Shown here: one piece after another, positions 29,249-39,526 of the stretch
Numbering within the stretch: position 1 is the first letter of the stretch
Layout of the letters: each line of letters starts with the position of its first letter
NCBI RefSeq assembly: GCF_031157835.1
Contig: NZ_JAVIDR010000004.1
Coordinates: 1 to 64,000 of the forward strand
Source: Acinetobacter rudis
Lineage (GTDB): Bacteria; Pseudomonadota; Gammaproteobacteria; Pseudomonadales; Moraxellaceae
DNA length: 64,000 nt
Reading direction: 5' to 3'
Notes under the pieces: generated by a model
Database searches by the model: none
What the model saw: the letters and a program-made list of their open reading frames with translations, nothing else
Told to the model about the DNA's origin: nothing
Program-made: the position numbers and the translations under genes

Positions 29249-29776
29249 TTACAAACCGATTTCACCAATAAAAGGTAAATGGCGATATTTCTGATCGTAA
29301 TCAAGGCCATAACCTACAATAAATCGATCTTCAACTTCAAAACCAAGGAAACGTACATCTAAATCAATTTCGCGACGTGATGGTTTGCTGACCAAAGTAC
29401 AGAGTTCAATGGAGTTAGGACCACGAGTTCTTAAGACCTCTACGACTTTACTCAGTGTATTACCAGAATCAATGATATCTTCAACAACCAGTACATCTTT
29501 ACCACGAATTTCACCATCGAGGTCTTTCAAGATTTTTACTTCGCCACTGGAGATAGTTGATCTACCATAGCTAGAGACAGTCATAAAATCGAGTTCATGT
29601 GGTTTGGTGATGCAACGGCATAAATCTGCCATAAAAATTACAGAGCCACGAAGTAGACCAATGAGTACGAGCTCTTTGTCACTTTGAGCATAATGTGCAT
29701 TGATCAGTTCACCGAGTTGTTTGACTTTTGCCTGAATTTCTTCAGTAGAAATCATGACACTCATTTCAACGTTCAT
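29249..29776 (-). CDS. hpt: hypoxanthine phosphoribosyltransferase
   Basis: Purine-salvage enzyme converting hypoxanthine (and guanine) with PRPP to IMP (GMP). The PRPP-binding loop VVEDIIDSGNT is at about 97-107, and the catalytic loop region SSYGRSTISSG and LLRGSVIFMADL are conserved. It has 175 residues with start MNVEMSVMIS; internal ATGs at codons 5 and 8 are possible. guaD, the guanine deaminase, lies about 200 bp upstream on the same strand, fitting a purine theme. Confidence 0.93.
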   Translation of the reverse strand: MNVEMSVMISTEEIQAKVKQLGELINAHYAQSDKELVLIGLLRGSVIFMADLCRCITKPHELDFMTVSSYGRSTISSGEVKILKDLDGEIRGKDVLVVEDIIDSGNTLSKVVEVLRTRGPNSIELCTLVSKPSRREIDLDVRFLGFEVEDRFIVGYGLDYDQKYRHLPFIGEIGL

Positions 29777-29862
29777 GGAGGGGTACCTAAGATTTTATAT
29801 AAATTAATGTTCTGTTGCGATATAACAGCGTGATGCCACTAATTTTAAAACATATCTGACTG

Positions 29863-30000
29863 TCACGCATCTTTTTTGCTGAAACTGATACGCTTTGGTT
29901 TTTTGGGTTGGTCACCACGCAAGATTAAACTTGCGAGGATGAGGCTGCCCAAGACAAATAATGTTGAGTGAGATTTATTCGGTTTGTTGTTTTTGCTCAT
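29863..30000 (-). CDS. small single-span membrane protein, unknown
   Basis: A 45-codon frame starting MSKNNKPNKSHS, with one hydrophobic segment (TLFVLGSLILASLIL) and a basic C-terminal tail. The start lies 26 bp inside the 3' end of guaD, suggesting translational coupling. I recognise no family. The charge and topology (basic, one helix, basic) look protein-like, but it could be chance. Confidence 0.45.
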   Translation of the reverse strand: MSKNNKPNKSHSTLFVLGSLILASLILRGDQPKKPKRISFSKKDA

Positions 30001-31303
30001 AGGCTTTTTGTCCATAGACATAGGTTGCTTGAATATTACGATCATCCCCCATAATCATCAGCGCAAATAGTGAATCTTCAATGTTCTGAGCACGTTGTTG
30101 TCTTAAATGTTGTAAAGCAGTGGCATGTAAATCAAGTACCACGAAGTCGGCTTCTTTACCTACATTAAAATTTCCGAGTTTATCGTTCAAATCTAGTGCT
30201 TGAGCGGCACCTAAAGTGGCATGGTACAGCGCCTCAAATGCAGATAAAGATTCACCTTGTAGTTGTTGTACTTTGTAGGCCTGATCGAGTGTTTGTAACT
30301 GACAAAATGCCGTGCCTGCACCAACGTCTGTTCCGAGTCCAACTTTAACGTGTTTTTCCCAAGTTTTCTTTAATGGAAACAATCCACTACCTAAAAATAG
30401 ATTAGAGCTTGGGCAATATGCAATTGCTGAATTTGTTTCATGTAAGCATTGCCACTCTTGTTCTTCTAAATGTACACAATGGGCAAAAATAGAACGAGTA
30501 CCGGTAAGACCATGATGATGATAAACATCCAAATAGTTTTCCTGCTCAGGGAAAAGTGATTTTACCCAAGCAATTTCATTTTTATTTTCACTTAAATGTG
30601 TGTGTACATAAACATCAGGATATTCTGCTTTTAACTGCCCTGCTTTAGCCAATTGTTCTTCTGTAGATGTTGGGGCGAAACGAGGTGTAATCGCATATAA
30701 ATGACGGCCTTTACCGTGCCACTTTTCAATCAGAGCTTTCGATTCAGTGTAGGCACTTTCAGCACTGTCACAAAGTTCCTCTGGAGCATGACGGTCCATG
30801 AGAACCTTACCAGCAATTAAACGCATATGATGACATTCAGCTGCTTCGAAAAGCGCATCAACAGATTGCGGATGTACTGTACAAAATACTAGCGCCGTGG
30901 TTGTGCCACTTTTTAGCAGTTCATTGACAAAAAACGCAGCGATTTTATCTGCATAGTCTTTATCTTTAAACTGCATTTCAGTTGGAAAGGTATAGGTGTT
31001 TAGCCATTCTAAAAGTTGCTCACCATATGCACCAATCATTTCTGTCTGTGGAAAGTGAATATGGCAGTCAATCAATCCTGGAATAATGAGCTGCGTTGGA
31101 TAATGTTCCACGTGAAGCGTTTCAGGGAGATGTTGCTGTCCTTGTTCCCAAGAACCAAACCAAGTAATTTTTCCATTTTCTGTAATCAGTAATCCATCCT
31201 CAATAAAACGGACTTGACTCTTTATATCGTTACTTTGTTGAACCAAAGCTTGTATATCGAGGAAACGGCCACGAATGGCACTTGGTGCAATTACTGCAGA
31301 CAT
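29975..31303 (-). CDS. guaD: guanine deaminase
   Basis: Amidohydrolase that turns guanine into xanthine. Metal ligands are His81 and His83 in IDCHIHFPQTE, and later VHTHLSE and GLGTDVGAG carry the remaining histidine and aspartate positions. The 442-residue length is normal. It lies on the same strand as hpt. A parS-like sequence is at 31105-31118 inside the gene. Confidence 0.93.
   Translation of the reverse strand: MSAVIAPSAIRGRFLDIQALVQQSNDIKSQVRFIEDGLLITENGKITWFGSWEQGQQHLPETLHVEHYPTQLIIPGLIDCHIHFPQTEMIGAYGEQLLEWLNTYTFPTEMQFKDKDYADKIAAFFVNELLKSGTTTALVFCTVHPQSVDALFEAAECHHMRLIAGKVLMDRHAPEELCDSAESAYTESKALIEKWHGKGRHLYAITPRFAPTSTEEQLAKAGQLKAEYPDVYVHTHLSENKNEIAWVKSLFPEQENYLDVYHHHGLTGTRSIFAHCVHLEEQEWQCLHETNSAIAYCPSSNLFLGSGLFPLKKTWEKHVKVGLGTDVGAGTAFCQLQTLDQAYKVQQLQGESLSAFEALYHATLGAAQALDLNDKLGNFNVGKEADFVVLDLHATALQHLRQQRAQNIEDSLFALMIMGDDRNIQATYVYGQKAYEQKQQTE
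31105..31118. promoter_or_regulatory. degenerate parS-like site in guaD
   Basis: GTTCCACGTGAAGC: CACGTG core with a good left half and one mismatch on the right. About 13 kb right of oriC. Confidence 0.35.
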
Positions 31304-31387
31304 GAATAGAACCCACTTAATTATTTTTTCAGCTGATTGTACCTGATTTGTGTGACACTATGCTGGATTTCCTGAGAGGTCTTTGTT

Positions 31388-32011
31388 TTGAATAATCAGT
31401 TCAACACAGCACTTGATCGTCTTTCAAGCTCGTATGAGCAAACGCATTTATATGCTATCTTTTGTGAGCTTTTAGCTGCTCAACCTGAATTGATGCACCG
31501 CTTAGTTTTTCTACGTGAAGTGAAACCAGATGCTTATTTGGCTGCTGGAGTGATTCGTAATTCAGTGTGGAGTTTATTGCATCAACAAAGCTTCTCCATT
31601 AGTGGCACGGAAATAGATGTTGTGTATTTTGATCAAAGTGTAGCAGCAACGTGGCATGAGGAAGAGCAACTGTTAAGTTTAGTATTGCAACAAGCATTTC
31701 CTGATAATGATTGGGATGTTGTAAACCAAGCTTATGTACATCATTGGTATAGAACGGAACAAGCAGAAAAAATAACAGCCTATGGCTCACTTGACCAAGC
31801 ATTGTCTTGTTGGCCTGAAACAGCGACAGCAATTGCAGTTGCCTTAGATGAAAATGATCAACTCAGGGTGGTTGCTCCTTTTGGCGTATCTGATCTCATG
31901 CAACTTATTGTGCGTTGGAATAATGCCTTAGTGAGTCAACAAACTTTTTTGCAGCGTGTACAGCAAAAACAGTTTTTAAAGAAATGGCCCAAACTGAAAG
32001 TATTCAGTTGA
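31388..32011 (+). CDS. nucleotidyltransferase-family protein (NTP_transf_6/DUF925-like)
   Basis: A 207-residue soluble protein. The region GVIRNSVWSLLHQ, then SGTEIDVVYFD and WDVVNQAYVHHWY, is the pattern of the DUF925 nucleotidyltransferase-like family; function unknown. The start is probably TTG 31388, because a GAGAGG ribosome-binding site (31374-31379) lies 8 nt upstream and no ATG is nearby. It is divergent from guaD, with a small hairpin terminator at 32021-32040. Confidence 0.78.
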   Translation: MNNQFNTALDRLSSSYEQTHLYAIFCELLAAQPELMHRLVFLREVKPDAYLAAGVIRNSVWSLLHQQSFSISGTEIDVVYFDQSVAATWHEEEQLLSLVLQQAFPDNDWDVVNQAYVHHWYRTEQAEKITAYGSLDQALSCWPETATAIAVALDENDQLRVVAPFGVSDLMQLIVRWNNALVSQQTFLQRVQQKQFLKKWPKLKVFS

Positions 32012-32020
32012 GCCATAGTT

Positions 32021-32040
32021 AAATACAGTTGTTGTATTTT
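32021..32040. terminator. small hairpin terminator
   Basis: AAATACA, GTTGT loop, TGTATTT(T) between the convergent nucleotidyltransferase and terC genes. The stem is short and AT-rich. Confidence 0.5.
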
Positions 32041-33004
32041 ACGTATTAGTTGAATGGCTGATTTTTCTATGATGACGGATGGATAACCATGCAGTAATTG
32101 CTAAAACAATGACAATAAAACTGAGTGAGATCCAGATTGGCATATGGAATACATCAAGTAACAACATTTTTGTACCTATGAATACCAAAATGATACCCAG
32201 CCCGTACGGTAAATAATGCATTTTTTCCGCTGCGCCTGCGAGAAGAAAGAACATCGCACGTAAACCTAGAATTGCCATTAGATTAGCAGTTAGAACAATG
32301 AACGGGTCACTGGTGACGGCAAAAATTGCAGGGATAGAGTCCACAGCAAAGATGACATCGGATGCCTCAATAAGAATTAACACTAGAAATAAAGGCGTTG
32401 CCCAAAGTAAGCCATTTTGACGGACAAAAAAGAGGTTCCCTTCTAGCTTTGGTGTAATACGCATATGTTGACGTAGCCATTTTAGGATACGCATATCTTC
32501 GATATTTTCATCCTCATCCTGACCTTTAAAAAACTTGATTCCGGTATAGACCAAGAACGCACCAAAAATATAGAGAACCCAAGAAAACTCTTGTACAAAC
32601 CATGCACCAATAAAGATGAAGATCGTTCTTAAAACGATGGCACCCAGTACGCCATAGAGTAAGATTTTACGTTGCAATATAGGTGGAATAGCAAAAGCGG
32701 AGAAAATCATGAGCCATACAAAGACGTTATCAATTGCAAGAGACTTCTCTAATAGATAACCTGCGATGTATTCCATGGTCTTTTGATTTGCAATTGCAGT
32801 GCCCATTGTGTCTTGTAAATAAAGCCATAAAGCACCTGCGAACAGCATTGCTACGCTGACCCAAGCAAGACTCCAGTAGGCAGCAGATTTGATTGAAATG
32901 GTTTGATCTTTTTTATTTTTAAAGCCTAAAAAATCGATGCAGAGCATGATTGCAACAATAGTAAAAAATCCAATATATAGCCAAATATTGCCGATTGAAT
33001 CCAT
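32039..33004 (-). CDS. TerC-family membrane protein (Alx-like)
   Basis: A 321-residue inner-membrane protein with about eight or nine helices, starting MDSIGNIWLYIGFFTIVAIM. Conserved acidic intramembrane stretches EKSLAIDNVFVW and IEASDVIFAVDSIPA identify the TerC/Alx family, linked to manganese handling and metallation of exported proteins. The ATG at 33004 has GGGAG 8 nt upstream. Reading further to 33250 would translate the riboswitch and is rejected. Expression is probably Mn-responsive through the upstream riboswitch. Confidence 0.92.
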   Translation of the reverse strand: MDSIGNIWLYIGFFTIVAIMLCIDFLGFKNKKDQTISIKSAAYWSLAWVSVAMLFAGALWLYLQDTMGTAIANQKTMEYIAGYLLEKSLAIDNVFVWLMIFSAFAIPPILQRKILLYGVLGAIVLRTIFIFIGAWFVQEFSWVLYIFGAFLVYTGIKFFKGQDEDENIEDMRILKWLRQHMRITPKLEGNLFFVRQNGLLWATPLFLVLILIEASDVIFAVDSIPAIFAVTSDPFIVLTANLMAILGLRAMFFLLAGAAEKMHYLPYGLGIILVFIGTKMLLLDVFHMPIWISLSFIVIVLAITAWLSIRHHRKISHSTNT

Positions 33005-33036
33005 AATGTGATCTCCCACATCCGGCAAATGGTCAT

Positions 33037-33206
33037 AAAAAAACCTTGACCTGTTGCCCGATGTATTAAACATCTGTGTCAACATGATCAAGGTCTTGCC
33101 TACATTTCTGTGGAAATGCTCAGATACCGACTCTAAAGAGTGTAATGACGATATTCTGACACATAGCGTATTTTTGCTATGTTTGGGTGAGGCTACTCCC
33201 CTTGTA
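33037..33206 (-). promoter_or_regulatory. yybP-ykoY manganese riboswitch with terminator
   Basis: On the minus strand the leader begins with GGGGAGTAGCC (33191-33201), the L1 signature of yybP-ykoY riboswitches, and later carries CGTCATTACACTC (33138-33150), matching the L3 signature. A rho-independent hairpin (CCTTGATCATGTTG against CAACAGGTCAAGG, 33044-33093) followed by seven T (33037-33043) forms the expression platform just before the terC ribosome-binding site. In known members Mn(II) binding prevents the terminator and turns expression on. Confidence 0.85.
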
Positions 33207-33313
33207 CGAATTTGTTTTTTGAAAATAAAACATTTCCAAAATATGCGCAAAGGATTACATATTTATTGGCGGAGTGCAAATGATTCTTAGCAAATTATAT
33301 TATGTATACATGT

Positions 33314-34492
33314 TTAAACACGGCGCTGTAAATACACTAAATAGATGGCCAAAAGGGTTCCACACGCAGCAATGATCGCAGCGATCCAGCCGATCGATTT
33401 AAGCCCAAGATCATGAGCGATCAGCGCGCCTAAGAGTGCCCCTCCCCCGATCCCGACATTATAAAGTGCAGAGAAGATGGCCATAGCCACATCAGTTGCA
33501 TCCGAAGATAAATCCAAGATCTTAGAACGTAAGGCTAAGCTGAGGCTAATCATGGTCATCCCCCAAAATAAGCCGAGCCCTGTAAAGGCATAAATATTTT
33601 GGCTAAGCGGTAAAAATAACAACATGGCAAGGGTCAGGCTTAAGCAACTCATGGGAATGACTAAGCTTGGAAAGCGCGGTGCAAGTAAACCAAACAAATA
33701 AGAACCGAGAAAACCCGCAGCACCATAGATAAATAAAAATTGTGTAGTTTGGGTCGAGGTAAATTGTGCAACTTGTAAACTAAAGGGCTCAATATAACTA
33801 TAAACAATGAATTGTGCCGTGACGGTCAATACAGTTAAAGCAAAAGCAGCTAATAACGCTGGACGTTGTAGAAACAGTTTGAGACTGTGTAAGTTACCAC
33901 TATTTTGACTTGGAAGTTTGGGGAGTGTTTTCGCAAGTATTAGACAAACAACAACAGCACTTAAACCAATCAGGGCAAAACTGCTGCGCCAGCCTGAGTA
34001 TTCACCAATCAGACGCCCCAGGGGGATACCTAGAACCATCGCCATGGCTGTACCTGTTGATAATAGGCCTAAGGCTTGAAACTGTTTACCAGGTGGAGCC
34101 ACACGTACCGCTAAAGATGCTGTAATGGACCAAAATAAAGCATGAGCGAGAGCAATAGCGATACGGCTCATTAACAGGATGGAAAAATTCCAAGCAAAAT
34201 AAGATAAAGCATGGCCTAAGATAAATAAGACAAACAACGCCAATAATAAAAAACGTCGTTCAATATTTTTACTCCATAGCATTAAGGGCAAGGACATCAC
34301 AGCAACAACCCAAGCATAGACCGTAATCATTACTCCAACTTGTGTGCTGTGGAGTTGAAAACTACGACCAATATCGCTCAGTAGTGCGACAGGTACAAAT
34401 TCGGTGGTATTTACAATAAATGCTGCACAAGCTAAGGCAATGACTGCCATCCATTGTTGTGCTGTCCTTGGCTGATGGATCTCACGGCTCAT
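33314..34492 (-). CDS. MFS transporter, DHA1/SotB-like
   Basis: A 392-residue major-facilitator exporter with twelve predicted helices. The N-terminal AFIVNTTEFVPVALLSDIG is the pattern of the sugar-efflux/arabinose-exporter (SotB/YdeA) branch. Start taken at ATG 34492 (MSREIHQPRTAQQW). Upstream codons lack a good ribosome-binding site. Substrate unknown. It is divergent from a small GNAT gene. Confidence 0.85.
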   Translation of the reverse strand: MSREIHQPRTAQQWMAVIALACAAFIVNTTEFVPVALLSDIGRSFQLHSTQVGVMITVYAWVVAVMSLPLMLWSKNIERRFLLLALFVLFILGHALSYFAWNFSILLMSRIAIALAHALFWSITASLAVRVAPPGKQFQALGLLSTGTAMAMVLGIPLGRLIGEYSGWRSSFALIGLSAVVVCLILAKTLPKLPSQNSGNLHSLKLFLQRPALLAAFALTVLTVTAQFIVYSYIEPFSLQVAQFTSTQTTQFLFIYGAAGFLGSYLFGLLAPRFPSLVIPMSCLSLTLAMLLFLPLSQNIYAFTGLGLFWGMTMISLSLALRSKILDLSSDATDVAMAIFSALYNVGIGGGALLGALIAHDLGLKSIGWIAAIIAACGTLLAIYLVYLQRRV

Positions 34493-34657
34493 GAAGTATA
34501 TGTCAATAAAAATAACAGGGTCAGTGTAGAGTGATGCTTGGTTTCTGTTAAGGTCTTTATATTGATTTAACAATACTTTTTATCAATATGATTGTTTTGA
34601 AAAGCAGCGAGTAGTTTGTTAGAGTGCAAAAAGGACAATATAAAAAAGGTCATTATA

Positions 34658-34945
34658 ATGATGCAATTCCAACATGAAGATCATGCAGAGTACGGTCTAT
34701 TTTTTCTCAATAATGCAGCTGGTCAACGTATCGCAGAAATTCGCTATCAGTGGGCTGAACCTCATCGAATTATTGCTGATCATACTTGGGTGGATGATAG
34801 TTTGCGTGGTCAAGGCGTCGCAAGAAAACTACTCGATGTTTTGGTTGAGTTTGCGCGTGAAAGACAGTTAAAAATTACCGCGACATGTTCTTATGTAGTG
34901 ACGATGTTTCAACGGGATCAGAGTCTTGCAGATGTGATTGCTTAG
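34658..34945 (+). CDS. GNAT-like N-acetyltransferase, YjdJ type
   Basis: A 95-residue short GNAT protein. IADHTWVDDSLRGQGVARKLLDVLVEFARE is the acetyl-CoA-binding core of the YjdJ-type (GCN5-related, DUF4442-free) family, and TCSYV near the end completes it. Start at ATG 34658 (MMQFQHEDHAEYG) after AAAAAAGG. An upstream TTG at 34616 would add an unlikely Lys-rich tail. Substrate unknown. Confidence 0.8.
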   Translation: MMQFQHEDHAEYGLFFLNNAAGQRIAEIRYQWAEPHRIIADHTWVDDSLRGQGVARKLLDVLVEFARERQLKITATCSYVVTMFQRDQSLADVIA

Positions 34946-34995
34946 TGATTGAGTGCCCTCTCTACATGTTGTTGTACAGAGGGTTAATATTAAAT

Positions 34996-36366
34996 TTATG
35001 CTTTAGTTTGTAAAGCTTGGACGAGTTTTTGATGTAAGCCACCAAAACCACCATTTGACATAATTACAACAGCGTCTCCAGCTTGGGCCTTCGTTACGAT
35101 TGTGTTGATGATATCGTCAAGTTGGCGTGCAATACTGGCTGAGTTTGTTGCAGCATCTACAACAGGTTGCAAATCCCAGTCTAAACCTTCAGGCTGATAC
35201 CAAATAACATGGTCTGCTAAACGTGCTGAATGAGCCAGTTCTGCTTTATGACTGCCCATACGCATGGTATTTGAACGAGGTTCAATAATCGCCCAAAGTT
35301 TACGTTGTTGTAGGCGTTTACGTGCCCCATCTAAAGTTGTATCAATTGCAGTTGGATGATGAGCAAAGTCATCATAAACCTCGATACCTGCAATAGTACC
35401 AAGTAACTCCATACGACGTTTTACCCCACCAAAATGAGACAAGGCTGTACAGGCATCAGCAATGGATACACCAACATGCTCAGCAGCAGCAATTGTGGCT
35501 AGAGCATTGGCAACACTATGTTCGCCAGTCATATTCCATTGAACTTCACCTTGAACATTGCCGTTATGTAAAACTTTAAAGTGTGTACCATCAATAGCAA
35601 TTAATTCTGCGCTCAGTTCTGCTTTATTATTTGGGCCAATACTGGTACGTAATACGGGTGTCCAACAGCCCATATCGAGCACTTCATCGATATGCGTTTC
35701 GGTGATTGGTGCAATAATGCGTCCTTGGCTTGGAATTGTACGGACGAGGTGATGGAATTGTTTTTGAATTGCAGCCAAATCATCGAAGATATCTGCATGA
35801 TCAAATTCAAGATTATTTAAGATAGCTGTTTTAGGATGGTAATGTACAAACTTGGAGCGTTTATCGAAAAATGCAGAGTCATACTCATCAGCTTCAACAA
35901 CAAAGTACTTGCCTGATCCCAAACGCGCACTTTGGCTAAAGCCTAATGGTACACCACCAATTAAAAATCCTGGTGCTAATCCTGCTTGATCAAGTACCCA
36001 AGCAAGCATAGTCGTAGTGGTGGTTTTACCATGAGTACCTGCTACACCCAGTACATGCTTGCCCTGTAATACATGATCTGCTAGAAATTGTGGACCCGAG
36101 GTATAGGCTAAACCTTGATCGAGCATATATTCAATCGCATCGATGCCGCGTTTCATGGCATTACCAACGATGACTAAATCGGGGTGCGGTTGCAGATGGC
36201 TACGATCATAGCCTTGCATGAGGGTGATACCTGCATTTTCCAGTTGTGTGGACATCGGTGGATAAACGTTTTGGTCTGATCCTGTCACGGTATGACCTAG
36301 GTCGCGTGCCAATAACGCTAAAGATCCCATAAAGGTGCCACAAATACCTAAGATATGCAGATGCAT
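34996..36366 (-). CDS. mpl: UDP-MurNAc:L-Ala-gamma-D-Glu-mDAP ligase
   Basis: Murein peptide ligase that reattaches recycled tripeptide to UDP-MurNAc. Mur-ligase motifs are visible: the N-terminal Rossmann start MHLHILGICGTFMGSLALL, the ATP loop GTHGKTTTTTMLAW, the central EADEYDSAFFD and the C-terminal DDFAHHPTAI. The 456-residue length fits Mpl rather than MurC. It shares the peptidoglycan-recycling theme with anmK. Confidence 0.94.
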   Translation of the reverse strand: MHLHILGICGTFMGSLALLARDLGHTVTGSDQNVYPPMSTQLENAGITLMQGYDRSHLQPHPDLVIVGNAMKRGIDAIEYMLDQGLAYTSGPQFLADHVLQGKHVLGVAGTHGKTTTTTMLAWVLDQAGLAPGFLIGGVPLGFSQSARLGSGKYFVVEADEYDSAFFDKRSKFVHYHPKTAILNNLEFDHADIFDDLAAIQKQFHHLVRTIPSQGRIIAPITETHIDEVLDMGCWTPVLRTSIGPNNKAELSAELIAIDGTHFKVLHNGNVQGEVQWNMTGEHSVANALATIAAAEHVGVSIADACTALSHFGGVKRRMELLGTIAGIEVYDDFAHHPTAIDTTLDGARKRLQQRKLWAIIEPRSNTMRMGSHKAELAHSARLADHVIWYQPEGLDWDLQPVVDAATNSASIARQLDDIINTIVTKAQAGDAVVIMSNGGFGGLHQKLVQALQTKA

Positions 36367-36530
36367 ACTTCATACTCCACTACTTTTATAGACACAGCAC
36401 TTTGTTTTTGTGATGTTGTCGTATTTAATTGAAATTGCAGCAACGATAGCAAGGCTATTGCTGAAAAGAAAGCTGTTCTTGTATATGAGAATAGAAAAAA
36501 TTAACTAAACTAGACTTTAAGGAAAACCCA

Positions 36531-36869
36531 ATGTCATATGCCTTCATTCTATTGATTATTGCTAACTGCTTTATGACCTTGGCTTGGTATGGACATCTTA
36601 AATATTTGCATGCTGCACCACTGTGGCAGGCTGTTTTGATGGGTTGGGGAATCGCATTTTTTGAATACTTATTTATGATCCCTGCAACACGCATATTAAC
36701 TCAGCACGGTTGGGCAATGGGGCAGTTGAAGATCACACAAGAGGTCTTTACCTTACTAATCTTTGTTCCTTTCATGATTTATATGTTTAAACAGCCTTTT
36801 AAGCTTGATTATTTATGGGCGGGATTTTGTCTTATGGGCTGTGTATATTTTGTTTTTAGAAGTCAGTGA
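36531..36869 (+). CDS. DUF486 family small membrane protein
   Basis: A 112-residue protein with four hydrophobic segments, matching the DMT-like DUF486 family (MSYAFILLIIANCFMTLAWY, WGIAFFEYLFMIPATR, LKITQEVFTL). Function unknown. It is divergent from mpl; a hairpin (AGCAACGATAGC/GCTATTGCT) lies in the gap about 70 bp upstream. Confidence 0.85.
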   Translation: MSYAFILLIIANCFMTLAWYGHLKYLHAAPLWQAVLMGWGIAFFEYLFMIPATRILTQHGWAMGQLKITQEVFTLLIFVPFMIYMFKQPFKLDYLWAGFCLMGCVYFVFRSQ

Positions 36870-36937
36870 AGTTTTTGTGGCAATGTTTATTTGGTCTTAG
36901 AGAATGGTTCTAGACCACTCTCTAAGTAGACTGAAAT

Positions 36938-37765
<828 letters not shown>

Positions 37766-37844
37766 TCAATTTCGATCTGAGCTTACTATAACAAAACTTG
37801 GTGAATTGGCGAGTATTGTTGCCGCAATTTCATTTGCTTATATC

Positions 37845-37888
37845 ACAAAATACAAGGCCATCCCTTTGGGGATGGCCTTGTATTTTGT
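37845..37888. terminator. 20-bp perfect hairpin after dnaJ
   Basis: ACAAAATACAAGGCCATCCC (37845-37864), loop TTTG, and its exact complement (37869-37888). With a 2-nt bulge the pairing continues through ATATCAC/GTGATAT. It lies between dnaJ and dapB and acts in both directions. Confidence 0.75.
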
Positions 37889-37908
37889 ATGTGATATTAC
37901 TTGAGTGT

Positions 37909-39030
37909 TTAATCAAACAAGCGATCAAAGAATGATTTCTTCTTTGGAGATGATTTCTGCTCATCACCATCTAAAGTTTCTTGCAACTCTTTGAGTAACT
38001 CACGTTGACGTGAAGTTAAGTTCACAGGTGTTTCAACTACAATACGACAGAGTAAGTCACCTTGCATACTTGAGCGTACAGGTTTTACACCTTTACCACG
38101 TAAGCGGAACATTTTGCTGGTTTGTGTACCTTCTGGAATTTTCAGGCTAACACGACCATCAAGGGTTGGAATTTCAATTTCTTTACCTAAAGCTGCATCT
38201 GCAAAACTTACAGGTACATCCATATAGAGGTCTGCACCATCACGTTGGAATATCTCGTGTTCACGTACTACAACCTCAACATAGAGATCCCCTGCTTGAC
38301 CGTCACGGATGGCTTCCCCTTTACCAGTCAAACGAACGCGATCACCATTGTCTACACCTGCAGGGATGGTAACCTCAAGTGTTTGTTGACGATCAGAAAC
38401 ACCTGAACCATGACATTTGTTACATGGATTTTTAATGATTTTACCTTGTCCACGACAGGTACTACATGTTTGTTGTACAGAGAAGAAGCCTTGTTGCATA
38501 CGCACTTGGCCTGCACCATGACAAGTTTTACATGTTTCAACATCGTTTGGATTTTTTGAACCTTTACCATCACAGCTATCGCATGGTGCTGGAGCCGTGA
38601 AGCTAATTGTTTTCTTCACGCCTTTGACCGCCTCTTCGAGGCTGAGTTCCATAACATAACGTAAGTCAGAACCGCGTTGTTGACGTTGTTGGCCACGGCC
38701 ACCACCGCCACCAAAAGCACCACCGAAAATATCGCCAAATTGGCTAAAGATATCTTCCGCACTAAAACCACCGCCGTGACCACCAAAGCCACCAGCACCA
38801 CCATTTTCAAAAGCACTATGCCCCATACGGTCATACATACTGCGTTTTTCAGCGTCAGACAAAACTTCATATGCTGAAGCGGCTTCTTTAAATTTTTCTT
38901 CAGCTTCGGCGTTGTCTGGATTGCGGTCTGGGTGATACTTCATTGCCAACTTACGGTAGGCTTTTTTGATTTCATCATCACTAGCGGTTTTTGATACGCC
39001 CAAAACCTCATAATAATCACGTTTAGCCAT
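37909..39030 (-). CDS. dnaJ: chaperone DnaJ
   Basis: Hsp40 co-chaperone of DnaK. J domain with HPD at 33-35, a Gly/Phe-rich segment (about 75-115), four zinc-finger repeats ([32 protein letters not shown]) and the C-terminal substrate-binding domains. It has 373 residues. dnaK is not adjacent here. Confidence 0.97.
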   Translation of the reverse strand: MAKRDYYEVLGVSKTASDDEIKKAYRKLAMKYHPDRNPDNAEAEEKFKEAASAYEVLSDAEKRSMYDRMGHSAFENGGAGGFGGHGGGFSAEDIFSQFGDIFGGAFGGGGGRGQQRQQRGSDLRYVMELSLEEAVKGVKKTISFTAPAPCDSCDGKGSKNPNDVETCKTCHGAGQVRMQQGFFSVQQTCSTCRGQGKIIKNPCNKCHGSGVSDRQQTLEVTIPAGVDNGDRVRLTGKGEAIRDGQAGDLYVEVVVREHEIFQRDGADLYMDVPVSFADAALGKEIEIPTLDGRVSLKIPEGTQTSKMFRLRGKGVKPVRSSMQGDLLCRIVVETPVNLTSRQRELLKELQETLDGDEQKSSPKKKSFFDRLFD

Positions 39031-39124
39031 AATTGGCGGTGCTCCACAGAATTTGATTTTAATTTACTGCGAACTTAGGTGGGGGTCGAACTATCGTTTT
39101 ACAAGCGAGGTGAACTAAAAAAAG

Positions 39125-39502
39125 TCAAAATACCGCTTTCTTGTTTATATAGCGGTTAAAACCTTTAAACCATGCATTTAATAAATATAGCCAAGCAATA
39201 GAACTAAAAATGACACCCAGTACCGTACAGGCTTTTACCCAAAGGAAACTATCCCAAGGAAAAAATGCCAATGGAATAAACCAAAGTGCGGCAAATATTG
39301 CAAACACTGAATACAATACAGCATTGCGCATCACCCAAAAAGCATGTGCTTGAATCCAGACTTCTGCATGGTCAACTTTAGCAACTTGACGTGCAAAAAA
39401 ATAGGATATTACAACACTTACAATGGTGAACAATGCAAGAAAAAGGAAAACATAAGCCAAGGTCATATAACGACGATGTTGTTCTAAACTATCTTGCCCC
39501 AT
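39125..39502 (-). CDS. small inner-membrane protein, unknown
   Basis: A 125-residue protein (from MGQDSLEQHRRYM) with three hydrophobic segments (YVFLFLALFTIVSVVISYFF, AVLYSVFAIFAALWFIPLAF and CTVLGVIFSSIAWLYLL). I recognise no specific family; the start pattern resembles the DUF4870-type group only loosely. It ends about 95 bp upstream of dnaJ on the same strand and could be co-transcribed with it. Confidence 0.7.
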   Translation of the reverse strand: MGQDSLEQHRRYMTLAYVFLFLALFTIVSVVISYFFARQVAKVDHAEVWIQAHAFWVMRNAVLYSVFAIFAALWFIPLAFFPWDSFLWVKACTVLGVIFSSIAWLYLLNAWFKGFNRYINKKAVF

Positions 39503-39526
39503 GGGTATTTTTTTACCTCTATACAT

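Noticed and set aside
33005..33250. N-terminal extension of the TerC reading frame to 33250
   Set aside because: It would translate the yybP-ykoY riboswitch and its terminator. ATG 33004 has a good GGGAG site and matches the family start.
36455..36694. 79-codon minus-strand frame opposite the DUF486 gene
   Set aside because: Shadow of a well-supported membrane-protein gene on the other strand.
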